In this document: positions 9,701 to 22,600 of the stretch, one piece after another
How positions within the stretch are numbered: the first letter of the stretch is position 1
Layout: each line of letters starts with the position of its first letter
Assembly: GCF_001613005.1 (NCBI RefSeq)
Contig: NZ_BDBN01000065.1
Span: 1-62,005 of the forward strand
Source: Nocardia nova NBRC 15556
GTDB lineage: Bacteria; Actinomycetota; Actinomycetes; Mycobacteriales; Mycobacteriaceae
Direction: 5' to 3'
Length of the DNA: 62,005 nucleotides
The notes under the pieces: model-generated
Databases searched by the model: none
Seen by the model: only the letters and a program-made list of their open reading frames with translations
Told to the model about the DNA's origin: nothing
Position numbers and translations under genes: made by a program

Positions 9701-10690
9701 GCGTGTCCGAAGGCGGCGAGGTCGGTGTCGCGGACCTGGTCGAGCAGGTCGGTGAACGTCATGTCGGTGCGCAGGTGGCTGCGCAGGACGAGGGTGTTGA
9801 CGAACATGCCGACGAGTTCGTCGAGTTCGGGTTCGCCGCGTCCGGCGTAGGGGGTGCCGATGGTGATGTCGTCGGTGCCGGCGAGGCGGGCGAGGACGGC
9901 GGCGAGTGCGGCGTGGAACACCATGAACAGGGTGGTGTTGTGGGCGCGGGCGGTGTGTTGCAGCCGGGCGTGGAGTTCGGGGTCGACGGTGAGGGGGACG
10001 GTGGCGCCGGCGTAGGTTTGCACGGGCGGTCGCGGCCGGTCGGTCGGCAGGGCGAGCAGGGCGGGCACGTCGGCGAGTTGGGTTGTCCAGTAGTCGATTT
10101 GGGCGTGCAGCAGCGAGTCGGGGTCGTCGTCGCCGCCGAGGACGGTGCGTTGCCAGAGGGCGTAGTCGGCGTATTGGACGGGCAGCGGCGGCCAGGCGGG
10201 GGCGTCGCCGTCGAGTCGTGCGGTGTAGGCGAGGGTGAGGTCGCGGGCCAGTGGTGCGAGGGAGGATCCGTCGCCGGCGATGTGGTGGACGACGAGGGCG
10301 AGGATCCAGGTGTCGTCGGCGATCTCGTAGAGCCGGATGCGCAGCGGCACGGTGGTGGTGACGTCGAAGACGGTGGCCAGTAGCGCCGAGAGGGTGTGTG
10401 GGAGTTCGGTTTCGGGGATGCGGGTGATGGTGAGGGGTGGGACGGCTTCGGTGGCCGGGAGGATTTTCTGGGTGGGTTCGCCGTCGACGGCCGGGTAGAT
10501 GGTGCGCAGTACTTCGTGGCGGGTGATGACGTCGCCGATGGCGGTGTGCAGGGCGTGGGTGTCGAGGCGGCCGGTGAGCCGGATGACGATGGGGATGCTG
10601 TAGGCGGGGGTGTCGGGTTCGAAGCGGTTGAGGAACCACATCCGCTGTTGTGCGTAGGACAGTGGGATGTGTTGTGGGCGTGGTTGTTCG
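6763..10690 (-). other. NRPS module 5: C-A-PCP-TE
   Basis: The C domain is LCL-like (PLSYAQQRMWFLNRF, VHHIAGDGSSLAP). The A domain starts FDVSVWEL, and its hand-read pocket D-V-W-S-L-G-L-V-H partly resembles Ser/Thr-type codes (tentative). The carrier motif is LGGNSLRS. A type I thioesterase follows from about base 7545, with the nucleophile elbow GWSLGGQ, a later Asp in LLALLDAE and the final His in EHLAM. It should release the peptide by hydrolysis or cyclisation. Confidence 0.85.
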
Positions 10691-13600
10691 GTGAGGGCGA
10701 TGCGGCGGGTGTCGGCGTGCGATTCGGCGCGGGCGGCGAGTTTGGCGACGGTGGGCGCGTCGAAGATCATCGACACGGGGACGCGGGTGTCGAGGGCGGC
10801 GCCGATGCGGGCGGCGGCGCGGGTGGCGACGAGGCTGTTGCCGCCGAGGTCGAAGAAGTTGTCGTCGGCGCCGATGGTGGTGTCGAGGCCGAGGAGGTCG
10901 GCGAAGATGCCGGCGACGATTTCTTCGACCGGTGAGGCGGGTGCGCGGAATGTTTCGGTGTGCAGGATGGGTTCGGGTAGTGCGTTGCGGTCGAGTTTGC
11001 CGTTGGGCGACAGTGGGATCGCGTCGAGGATCATGACGGCGGCGGGCACCATGTAGGGCGGGAGCGCGTCGGCGAGTGCGGTGGTGAGTTCGGCGGCGGT
11101 GGGTGTGGCGCCTGGTGCGGGCACGACGTAGGTGACCAGCATTGCGGGGGCGTTGCCTTGCCGGTGGGCGATGGTGACGGCGAAGGCGGTGTCGGGGCGG
11201 GCGTCGAGGACGGCGTCGATTTCGCCGAGTTCGATGCGGTAGCCGCGGACTTTGACCTGGAAGTCGTTGCGTCCGACGAATTCGATGTCGCCGTGGGTGT
11301 TCCAGCGGACGAGGTCGCCGGTGCGGTACATGCGGGTGCCGGGTTCGCCGGCCGGGCAGGGTACGAATCGGGCGGCGGTGGTGGCGGGGCGGTTGAGGTA
11401 GCCGCGGGCGGGTGCGGGGCCGGCGAGGTAGAGCTCGCCGACCACGCCGGCGGGGACGGGATGCAGGCGGGTGTCGAGGATCAAGGCTTGCATGCCGGGT
11501 AGTGGGGTGCCGATGGTGGGCCGGTCCCCCGCGTGCAGGGCCCGGGTGGCGGTGGCGAGGATGGTGGTTTCGGTGGGTCCGTAGAGGATGCGGAATTCGC
11601 GGGTGCCGCGGCGGTCGGTGCCTGCCCAGCGTTTGACGAGTTCGGCGGGGACTTCTTCGCCGCCGGACAGCACCAGTTGCAGGTCGTCGAGTCCGGTGGG
11701 GTCGACGGAGGCGAGGGCGGCGGGGGTGACGAAGGCGTGGGTGACGTGCTGGGTGCGCAGCAGGTCGGCGAGGTCCTCGCCGCCGTAGGTTCCGGTGGGT
11801 GCGATGACGAGGGTGGCGGCGCCGGCGGTGGCGAACAGGATCTCCATCAGTGCGGCGTCGAAGGACGGTGAGGCGAAGTGCAGGAATCGGGAGCCGGGTT
11901 CGATGTGGTAGTCGGCGCGTTGGGTGGCGATGAGGTCGGCGATGCCGGTGTGGGTGACGGCGACGCCTTTGGGGCGTCCGGTGGATCCGGAGGTGAAGAC
12001 CACGTAGGCGGTGTCGGTGGCGCGCAGGGGCCGCAGCCGGTCGTGGTCGTCGAGGGGGCTGTCGGGGCGGGTGTGCAGGTGTGCGGTGGTTTCGGGTGCG
12101 TCGAGGATGATCCAGTCGGCGGTGTCGGGTAGTGCGGGGCGTGCGGTGGTGACGGTGATGCCCAGTGCGGCAGCCGAATCGGTGATCATGTGGTCGATGC
12201 GGTGGGCCGGGTAGGCGGGGTCGACGGGGACGTAGGTGGCGCCGGTTTTCACCACGGCCCACCAGATGAGCACGGATTCGGCGGAGCGGGGCGCGGCGGC
12301 CAGGACGGGGATTTCGGGTCCGGCGCCGTGTTCGATGAGCAGCCGGGCCAGGCGGTTGGAGCGCTGGTCGAGTTCGGTGTAGGTGAGGCCGGTGTCGCCG
12401 GTGCGGACGGCGAGGCCGTCGGGGTTGCGGCGCACGGCGTCGGCGAATACGTCGGGCAGCAGTGGTGATTCGGGGGTGGGTGCGGTGCGTGGGCCGATGC
12501 TGGTGAGCAGGGCGTGGTGTTCGCGGGGGTGCAGCCAGTCGATGTCGCCGACGGGTGTGTCGGGGCTGGTGGCGACGGTGTCGAGGATCCGCAGCAGTCG
12601 CTGGACGAAGCTGGTGACGGTGTCGGGGTCGAATAGGTCGCGGGCGTACATCATCATGCCGGACAGGCCTTGGGCGGCACCGGTTTCGGTGCTGGTGTCG
12701 GAGATGACGAGCTGGAGGTCGAATTGGCTTGTGCCGGTGTCGACGTCGGCGCGGGAGACGGCGACGTCGGGCAGGGCGATGTCGATGGCGCCGGTGTTCT
12801 GGAAGGCGAGCACCACTTGGAACAGGGGGTGCGCGGCGGTGGTGCGGTGCGGGTTGAGTTCTTCGACGATGCGTTCGAAGGGGACGTCGGCGTGGTCGAG
12901 GGCGTGCAGGTCGGTGTCGCGGGTGCGGGCCAACAGTTGGGTGAACGGTTCGCTGCGGTCGATGGGTGTGCGCAGGGCGAGGGTGTTGACGAACATGCCG
13001 ACGAGGTCGTCGAGGCCGGGTTCGCCGCGGCCGGCGACGGGGGTGCCGATGACGATGTCGTCGGTGTCGGCGAGCCGCCCGAGCAGCACCGCGAGTGCGG
13101 CGTGGACGACCATGAACAGGGAGGTGCCGTGGTCGCGGGCCACTGTCTGCAGTTGCCGGTGCAGGGGTGCGGGGATGTCGAGGGGGACGCGGCCGCCGGT
13201 GAGGGTGGCGACGGTGGGGCGGGGCCGGTCGGTGGGCAGGTCGAGCAGGTCGGGTACCCGGTCGAGGGTGGTGCGCCAGTAATCGAGCTGGGTGGACATC
13301 AGCGAGGTGGGGTCGTCGGCGGCGCCGAGGATGCGGCGTTGCCACAGCGCGAAATCGGCGTACTGCACCGGCAGGGGCTGCCACTGCGGGGGTTGTCCGG
13401 TGTGGCGGGCGGCGTAGGCGGTCATGACGTCGCGGGCCAGCGGGCCCATGGATTGTCCGTCGCCGGCGATGTGGTGCACGACCAGGACGAGCATGTACTG
13501 ACCGGTGTCGTCGGTGTCGGTGGTGATGTCGAACAGGGCGACGCGGATCGGTACCTGGGTGGCGACGTCGAAGCCGCGGCGCACGAATTCGGTGAGCAGA

Positions 13601-16600
13601 TGTGGGAGGGTGTCGCGGGCGGGGTGGCCGGTTTCGAGGGCGATCGGTGCCCGGCCGAGGATGAGCTGGCGTGGTTCGCCGTCGGTTTCGGGGTAGATGG
13701 TGCGCAGTACTTCGTGGCGGGCGATGACGTCGTCGAGGGCGGCGCTCAGTGCGGTGGTGTCGAGGCGCCCGGACAGGTGCAGCATGACGGGGATGTTGTA
13801 GGCGGCCGATTCGGGTTCGAACCGGTTGAGGAACCACATGCGTTGCTGGGCCAGCGACAGCGGCAGCGGTTCGGGGCGCTCCCCTGCGGTGAGTGGGAGG
13901 CGGGCGGTGCCGTGCAGGGTGCGGGCGCGGCGGGCGAGGGCGGCGACGGTGGGTTCTTCGAAGATGGTGCGCACGGGGATGCGCACGTCGAGGGCGGCGC
14001 CGATGCGGGCGGCGACGAGGGCGGCGCTGAGCGAGTCGCCGCCGAGGGCGAAGAAGTCGTCGTCGGCGCCGACGTGTTCGGCGTCGAGGACCTGTTCGTA
14101 GGCGCGGGCGACGACGTCTTCCTGCCAGGTGGTGGGTGCGCGGAAGGCGCGGGCGGTGGCGGGTGGCCGGGGTAGTCGGTCGCGGTCGAGTTTGCCGGTC
14201 GGGGTGAGCGGCACCTCGTCGAGGATCATGACGGCGGCGGGCACCATGTAGGGCGGAAGTGCCTGGGCGAGTGCGGTTTTCAGGTCGGTGTCGGAGAGGG
14301 TGGCGCCGGCGGCGGGGGTCACGTAGGACACGAGGGTGGTGGGGCGGCCGTCGTCGGTGCGTGGGACGGTGACGGCGAAGGCGACGCCGGGGTGGGCGGC
14401 GAGGGCGGCGTCGATTTCGGCGAGTTCGATGCGGTTGCCGCGGACTTTGACCTGGAAGTCGTTGCGTCCCACGAATTCCAGGTCGCCGCCGGTGGTGCGG
14501 CGCACGATGTCGCCGGTGCGGTACATGCGGGTGCCGGGTGCGCCGAACGGGCAGGCGACGAATCGGGTCGCGGTCAGTGCGGTGCGGTCCTTGTAGCCGT
14601 CGGCGAGTCCGGGGCCGAGCAGGTACAGCTCTCCCGCGACGCCGTGCGGGACGGGCCGCAGCCAGGTGTCGAGGACGGTGGTGGTGACGGGGCCGGCGGG
14701 GGCGCCGATGGTGATCGGTGCGCCCGGGGTCAGCGGTGCGCTCGCGGTGGCCCAGATGGTGGATTCGGTGGGTCCGTAGAGGTTGACCATGGTGCGTCCG
14801 GGTGCCCACCGGTCGACCAGTTCGGGGCCGACGGGTTCGCCGGCGGTGGCCAGTACCCGCAGGGTGTCGACGTGGTCGCCGGGGATGGTCGCCAGCGCCG
14901 ACGGTGTCAGCACGGCGTGCGAGATGTGTTCGCGCTGAATCAGTTTCGCCAGTTCGGGCCCGCCGTACACGTCGGGTGGGGAGACGACGAGCCGGCCGCC
15001 CGCGCCGTGGGCCATGAGCAGTTCGAAGATCGAGGCGTCGAAGCTGGGTGAGGCGACCTGCAGCACCGCGGAGTCGGCGGTGACGCCGAGGATGCGCTGC
15101 TGGGCGGCGACGAGGTCGGTGAGGCCGCGGTGGGTGACCAGCACGCCTTTGGGTGTTCCGGTGGATCCGGAGGTGTAGATGAGGTAGGCGGTGCGGTCGG
15201 GGGTGAGTGTCGCGCCGCGTTCGGTGTCGGTGATCGGTGCGGCGGATTCGGTGTCGAGGGCGTGGACGGTGTCGGGGTCGTCGAGGACGAGCCGGTCGAT
15301 GTGCCGGTGCGGGTGGATCGTGCCGGTGTCGGCGTTGCCGGTGTGGGTGATGCCGAGGGTGGCGCCGGAGTCGTCGAGCAGGAAGGCGATGCGGTCGGCG
15401 GGCAGGCGGGGGTCGATGGGCACGAACGCGGCGCCGGTTTTCGCGGCTGCCCACACAGTGACGACGGCGTCGAGGGAGCGTGGCAGGGCGCTGGCGAGCA
15501 CGGTGTGCGGGGTGAGGCCGCGGTGCAGCAGCAGCCGGGCCAGCCGGTTGGATCGCTGGTCGAGGTCGCGGTAGGTGAGGGTGTCGGTGCCGCAGGTGGC
15601 GGCGACGGCGTCGAGGTGGGTGGCGGCGGTGGCGGTGAGGATGTCGTCGAAGGTTCGCGGCCGGCGGTGCGCGCGGGCCGGGTGGACGGGTTCGGTGTCG
15701 TCGGCGGCGGTGAGCCGTGCCAGCGGGGTGGCCGGGTCGTCGGCGATGTGGTGCAGGAGTGCGACGAACCGGTCGAGGATCCACTGTGCGCGGTGGGTGT
15801 CGAATTCGTCGTCGAGGTAGCGCAGGGTGATGCGCAGTCCCGGTGCCGTGGCCGGGTCGGTGTGGGTGGTGTCGGTGTGTGCGGTGTCGTCGGATTCGGG
15901 GGCGACGACGAGGCTGAGCGGGTAGGGGGTGGCGTCGACGCCGGTGATGTCGTCGATGTGCAGGCCCGCGGCGTCGACGAGGTGCTGCAGGGCGGGCCGG
16001 TCGACGGGGAAGGACTGGAAGGCGACGGCGGTGTCGAACAGGGCTGTCATTCCGAGGGCGCGGTGGATGTCTGCCAGTCCGATGTGGTGGTGGTCGAGCA
16101 TGCGGGCCTGGTGTTGCTGGATGCGGGTCAGCAGCTGCTCGACGGTGTGGGTGGGGTCGAGGGGGACGCGCACGGGGACGGTGTTGAGGAACATGCCGAG
16201 GGTGCGGTCGACCTGCGGGAGTTCGGGGGGCCGGCCGGAGACGGCTGATCCGAAGATCACGTCGGTGTCGCCGGTCAGTTCGCGCAGGGTCAGCGCCCAT
16301 GCCGCGGCGACGGCGGTGTTGACGGTGACGGCCGCGTCGGCGGCGACGCGGCGCAGGTCCGCGGCCCGGTGGGCGGGTAGCAGGGTGTCGATTTCGCCGG
16401 CGGAGGTGTCGCGGTGGGCGGCGTCGGCGCGGGCAACGCGGGTGGGTGATTCGACGTCGGCGTATTCGTCGGTCCAGGCGGCGGTGGAGGCGGCGAGGTC
16501 TTGGCGGTGCAGCCAGGCTAGGTAGTCGCGGTAGCTGGGTGCGGGTTCGGCGGTGTCGATGTGGGCGGGGGTGCTGTAGTCGGCGAGCAGTTCGCTCATC

Positions 16601-19600
16601 AGCAGCGGCATGGACCAGCCGTCGAGGATCACGTGGTGGTTGGTGACGAGCAGCCGGTAGCGGTCGGGGCGCACGGTGATCAGGGTGAATCGGATCAGCG
16701 GCGGCGCCGACAGGTCGAACCCTTCGGCGGCGTCGTCGGCGGCGACCTGATCGAGGCCGGCGTTGTCGGCGCCGGAGGTGAGGTCGATGTGCCGGAAGCG
16801 GACGGGGGCGTGGCCGAGCACGATCTGGCAGGGTCCGGCGCTGGTGTCGGTGAAGGCGGCGCGCAGGATGTCGTGGCGGTCGACGAGGGCTTGGGCGGCG
16901 CGGCGCAGGCGTCCGGCGTCGACGGTGCCGGTGAAGCCGATCGCGGTTTGCACGGTGTAGTTGTCGCCGGCGCCGGGGTTGTAGGTGGAGTGGAATCGGA
17001 TTCCGGCCTGCATCGGCGACAGCGGCCACACGTCGGCCAGGTCCGGGTAGCGGTGGTCGAGCCGTTCGACGTCGGCGGCAGTCAGCTCGACCAGCGGGAA
17101 GTCCGATGGGCGCGGGGGGCGGCCTTCGGCGCGGTGGGCCGGTTCCCGGGTCGGCGACGGGTCGGCGGCGACGGTGCCGCCGACCAGTTCCGCCAGTGCG
17201 GCAACGGTTTTGGCTTCGAAGACGTCGCGCGGGGTGAGGGTGAGCCCGGCCGAGCGGGCCAATGCCACCAGCCGCATGGATACGATGCTGTCGCCGCCGA
17301 GGGTGAAGAAGTTGCTGTCGGCGTACACGGTGTCCAGGTGCAGGACTTCGGCGAACAGTTTCGCCATGAGCTGTTCGTCGGCGGTGGCCGGCGCCCGTCC
17401 GGCGGTCTCCTCGGATCGGAAGTCCAGTTCGCGCAACGCTTTCCGGTCGATCTTGCCGACCGGGGTGCGGGGCATGTCCGCCAGTTCCACGATGGCGGCG
17501 GGGTTCATGTAGTGGGCCAGTTCGCGTTCCAGGTCGGTGTGCAGCGCGGCCGGGTCGAGGGTGGCCCCCGGTGCGGCGACGACGTAGGACACCAGCACGG
17601 GTTCGCCGGCGGGTCCGGGGCGGTCGACGGTGGCGGCGACGGCCACGGTGTCGTGGCGGGCCAGGCGGGCGTCGATCTCCCCCGGTTCGATGCGCAGGCC
17701 GTGGATTTTGACCTGCTGGTCGCTGCGGCCCAGGTATTCCAGTTGCGGTCCGCGGGAGGTGTGCAGCCAGCGCACGCTGTCACCGGTGCGGTAGATCCGT
17801 TCTCCGCGAGCCGATTCCGGGTCGGCGACGAAGCGGGCCGCGGTGGTGGCGGGTCGGTCGAGGTAGCCGCGGGCCAGGGCGGGGCCGCGCACATACAGTT
17901 CGCCGGCGACGCCGGCGGGGACCGGCCGCAGCCACATGTCGCGCACGGTCACCGACAGTCCGGGGATCGGGGTGCCGATGGTGACGGGTTGCCCGGGTGT
18001 GAGGGCGTCGGATCCGGTGGCCCACACGGTGCATTCGGTGGGCCCGTAGTGGTTCATCAGCCGCCGCCCGGGCGCCCAGCGGGTGACGAGGTCGGCAGCG
18101 GTGGCCTCCCCGACGACCGCGATCGTCGTCAGTGCGGGCAGCTGCGTGGGGTTCATCGTGTTGAGCACCGACGGGGTGATGATGGCATGGGTCACCCGTT
18201 GGGCGCGCAGCAGTTCCTCGAGTGCGGCGCCGCCGTAGACGTCGGGCGGTGCGATCACCAGGCAGGCGCCGTGGCCGTGGGCGAGCAGCAGTTCCGACAG
18301 GCAGGCGTCGAATCCCGGTGAGGCGACCTGCAAGACGGCCGAGGTGGTGTTCACGCCGAACGCGTCGGCGTGGGCGGCGGCCAGGCCGGCGAGGCCGCGG
18401 TGGGTCAGGTGCACGGCTTTGGGGGTTCCGGTCGATCCGGAGGTGTAGATCAGGTAGGCGGCGTGGTCGAGCCGCAGCTCGTCGGGCGCGGCGGTGGTGT
18501 CGGGTTCGGCGGGCAGGTCGGTGTCGGCGAGGGTCCAGTCGACGGTGGCGGGAAGCCCCTGTGTGAGGGCGCGGGTGGCGACGCCGAGGGCGGTGCCCGA
18601 ATCGGCGAGCAGTTCGGCGAGGCGTTCGCCGGGGTTGGCCGGATCCAGTGGCAGGAACGCCGCGCCGGTTTCGGCGACCGCCCAGATCGCGACGGCCAGC
18701 TCGATCGAACGCGGAACGACCACGGCGACAACGGTTTCCGGGCGTGCGCCGCGGGTGAGTAGCCGTTGCGCGAGCCGGTGCGCCCGCGCGGCGAGTGCCC
18801 GATAGGTGAGCGTGGTGGTTCCCGACCGCACGGCCACCGCGTCCGGGTGGGTGCGGGCGGTGTCGGTGAGGATGTCGCGCAGGGTGCGTCCGGCCGGTGC
18901 ACTGCGTGGTGCCGGAATCAGTTCGGCGAGTTCGGCATTCGCGCAGGGGCTGATGGCGGCGACGGTGGCGGTGGGGTCGGCGGCGATCTGGTCGAGGATC
19001 CGTTCGTAGCGGTCGAGCAGGATGCGGGCGGTGTCGATGTCGAGCCGGTCGCAGGAGAAGCGCAACATCACGGTGTGGGTGGCGGAGGTGGCCGAATCCG
19101 GGTCGCCGGCGCGGCCGGGCCGCGGCGGGGTCACCTGCAGGCTCAGCGGATACGGGGTGGCGTCGTGGGCGTCGACGTCGACGAGCCGCAGTCCGGCCTC
19201 GCGCAGATTGTGGGTCAGCTGTTCGCGGTCGAGCGGATAGGACTCGAGCACGGTCACCGTGTCGAACATGTCGGCGAATCCGGTGGCGCGTTGCAGTTCG
19301 GCCAGCCCGAGATGGCGGTGATCGAGGGTGGCGGCCTGTTCGGACTGCACCCGGGCCAGCAGGTCGGCGACGGTTTCGGCGGGTTCGAGCCGGACCCGCA
19401 CGGGCAGGGTGTTGATGAACAGCCCCACCATGCGTTCGACTCCCGGCAGCTGGGGTGGGCGGTCGGAGACGGTGTTGCCGAACACGATGTCGGAGCGGCC
19501 GGTCAAGGTGGTCAGCAGCAGCGCCCATGCCACCTGCACGGTGGTGTTGGCGGTGACACCGTAGGCGCGCGACAGGTCGGTGATCGCGGCGGTCGTCTCG

Positions 19601-22600
19601 GCGGAGAGGTTGCGGCTGACTTCGGCGTTGTCGGCGGGCACGGTCCGGTCCGGGCGCCCGGTCACCAGGGTCGGGCTTTCGATGCCGGCGAGCACACTCT
19701 GCCAGGCGGTGATCGCGGCGTCGCGGTCCTGGCTGTGCAGCCAGTGCAGGTAGTCGCGGTAGGTGCCGGCCGGTGCCAGTGCGGCCGGATCGCCGTCCGC
19801 GGCGTACACCGTGAGCAGTTCGTGGATCAGCAGCGGCATCGACCAGCCGTCGAGCACGATGTGATGGTTGGTGAGCAGCAGTTCGAATTCGGTTGCGCCG
19901 GTGCGGATCAGGTGGAAACGCAGCAGCGGCGGCCGGGCCGGATCGAAGGGGGCCGACGCGGCGTCGATGATGCGGCGTCGTTCGCGGTCGCGTTCCCCGG
20001 CGTCGGCGATTTCGGTGAGGTCGCTGTCGTGCCAGTCGGCGCGCACGCCGCTCATCACGATCTGGCGGGGCCCGGCAGCGCTTTCGACGAATGCGGTGCG
20101 CAGGCTGTCGTGCCGGTCGATCACCGCTTGTGCCGCGGCCCGCATGCGGGCGGTGTCGACGTTCCCGGCGAGGGTCAGTGTCGCCTGCACGGTGTAGCCG
20201 TCGACGCGGTCGGTGTCGTAGACGGCGTGGAACAGCAGACCGGACTGCAGTGCGGTCAGCGGCCACACGTCGGTCATGGTCGGATATTCCAGCTGCCAGC
20301 GGTCGATCTCGTCCTGGGTGAGGTCCACGAGCGGGAAATCCGACGGGGTGAAGCCGCCGGCGGTTTCGCCGCGGGCGTGGTCGGCGAGCCCGCGCAGCGC
20401 CCGCACCCACAGTCCGGCCAGTTCCTCCACGTCCGCGCTGTTCAGCACGTCGGTGGCGAATTCCCAGGTGGCGTCGAGTTCGAGGCCGTCGGGTCCCGGT
20501 TCGGCGATCGCGTTGACATCCAGGACGGCGGGCAGCGCCATCGCCGGGTCGCCGGTCGCGGTGAGGGAGGTGAATTCCGTGGTCGGTGTCCACGGCCCGG
20601 ACTGTTCGTGGACGCCGACGCGACCGAGGTAGTTGAACGCGATCTGCGGTTCGGGCGCGCCGGCCAGTTCGGCGCCGGCCTCGGCGTCGAGGCAGTGCAG
20701 CATCCCGTAGCCGATGCCGTTGCCGGGGATCGCGCGCAACTGTTCCTTGGCTGCCACGATCGCCGTGCCCGCGGCGGGGCCGCCGGCGAACGCGTCGTCG
20801 GCGTCGACGCCGCGCAGGTCCAGGCGCACCGGGAAGCGGGTGGTGAACCAGCCGACGGTGGCGCTGAGGTCGGCGCCCGGTACGGCGTGTTCCTCGCGGC
20901 CGTGTCCCTCGAGGGAGATCAGTTCGGTGTCCGGGTCGACGCCGCGGCGGCGACGCCACTCCCCCAGTGCGAGCGCCAGCGCCGCCAGCAGCGGGTCGTT
21001 GGGTGTGCCGTGGAAGCGGGCGGGGACGGTGGTGAGGATCGCTTCGGACACGTCGGCGGGTACGTGCACCTCGACGCGGCCCGCGGTGGCCGCGGTGTCG
21101 TGTGCGGGATCGAGAGGTCGTGTACCGAGCAGCTTCTCCCCCGGCGCGAGGACGGTCTTCCACAGCTCCAGTTCGCCGGCGCGGCGGCCGGCGGCGTGCT
21201 CGGTGAGTCCGTGGCTCCAGCGCCGCACCGAGGTGGTTGCGGCGCTGAAGGCGGGTTCGGCGCCGGCGCTGATCTGCTGCCATGCCCCGGCGAGGTCGGT
21301 GAGCAGGATGCGCCACGACACCGCGTCGACGGCGAGGTGGTGGATCACCACCCACATCAGGTCGGGCCCGGTGGTGTCGTCGCTCATCCGCACCAGCTGC
21401 ACCAGCACACCGTCGGCGGGATCGAGCCGGTCGGCGGCCGCCTGCAACCGGGCGTCGATCTCGGTGGCGTCGCGGCGCGGCAGCCGCACCGATTCGTAGG
21501 CGGCCGCGGCGTCGACCGTGCCGGGGGCGGCCACGTCGATGTACCGGTCGGCGGAGTGGGCGCCGCGCAACACCGCGCGCAACATGTCGTGGCGGTCCAG
21601 CACCGCCGCCAGCGCGGCCACCAGGTCGGCGTCGTCGACGTGTGGCGGCAGTTCGACGAGGGTGGCCTGCGCGAAGCGGTCGAAGCGGTCGCGCGCGAGC
21701 ATCGCGTACATGATCGGGGTCAGCGGCATCGGCCCGATCGCGCCGCCGGGCAGTTCGGGCAGCTGCGGGCCGCCGCCGGCGTCGGTGGCGACCGCGGCCA
21801 GAGCGGCGACGGTCTTGTGTTCGAACACGTCCTGGGTGGAGAAACTCAGCCCCTCCGCCTTGGCGCGCGCCACGAGTTGAATGGACAGGATGCTGTCGCC
21901 GCCGAGGGCGAAGAAGCTGTCGTCGGCGCCGACCGTGGCCACATCGAGGATTTCGCCGAACAGTTGCGCCACCCGCTGTTCCCGCGGGGTGGACGGCGCC
22001 CGCCCCGCGGCCGCGGTACCGAAGGCGGGTGCGGGCAGGGCGGCGCGGTCGAGTTTGCCGAACGCGTTGACCGGCAGGGCGTCCAACGCCATGATGACCG
22101 CGGGCACCAGATGCGGCGGCAGCGTGTCGCGGGCGAAGCGTTGCAGGTCCAGCGGGTCGATGTGGCGTCCGCGCACCGGCACCACATAGGAGGCCAGCAC
22201 GGTGGCGTCGGCGTTGTTGCGCACCGGCACGGTGACGGAGATGTCGACATCGTCGTGGGCGGTGAGCGCGGCGTCGATTTCGCCGGGTTCGATGCGGTAG
22301 CCGCGGATCTTGACCTGAAAGTCGGTGCGCCCCAGCAATTCCAGCTCGGGGACGGGTCCGTCGCCGACCCAGCGGGCCATATCGCCGGTGCGGTACATGC
22401 GCGCTCCGGGCCCGCCGTGCGGGTCGGCGACGAAGCGGGCCGCGGTTTCGGCGAACCGGTGGCTGTAGCCGCGCGCCACCCCCGGCCCGGCCAGATACAG
22501 CTCACCCGGGGTGCCGGTCGGCACCGCTTGCAGGCAGCGGTCGAGCACCATCGCCGAGACCCCGCGGATCGGGCCGCCGACGGTCAGGTCCCCGCCCGGG

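Noticed and set aside
8000..16800. Repeated DNA within the NRPS as a CRISPR or satellite array
   Set aside because: The repeats are whole-module homology in coding sequence with no spacer structure.
7778..17029. A 3083-codon open frame on the minus strand in another frame of the NRPS, and a similar 1191-codon one at 17780-21355
   Set aside because: It is Arg/Pro-rich low-complexity translation of a GC-rich gene in the wrong frame; the true frame carries all NRPS motifs.
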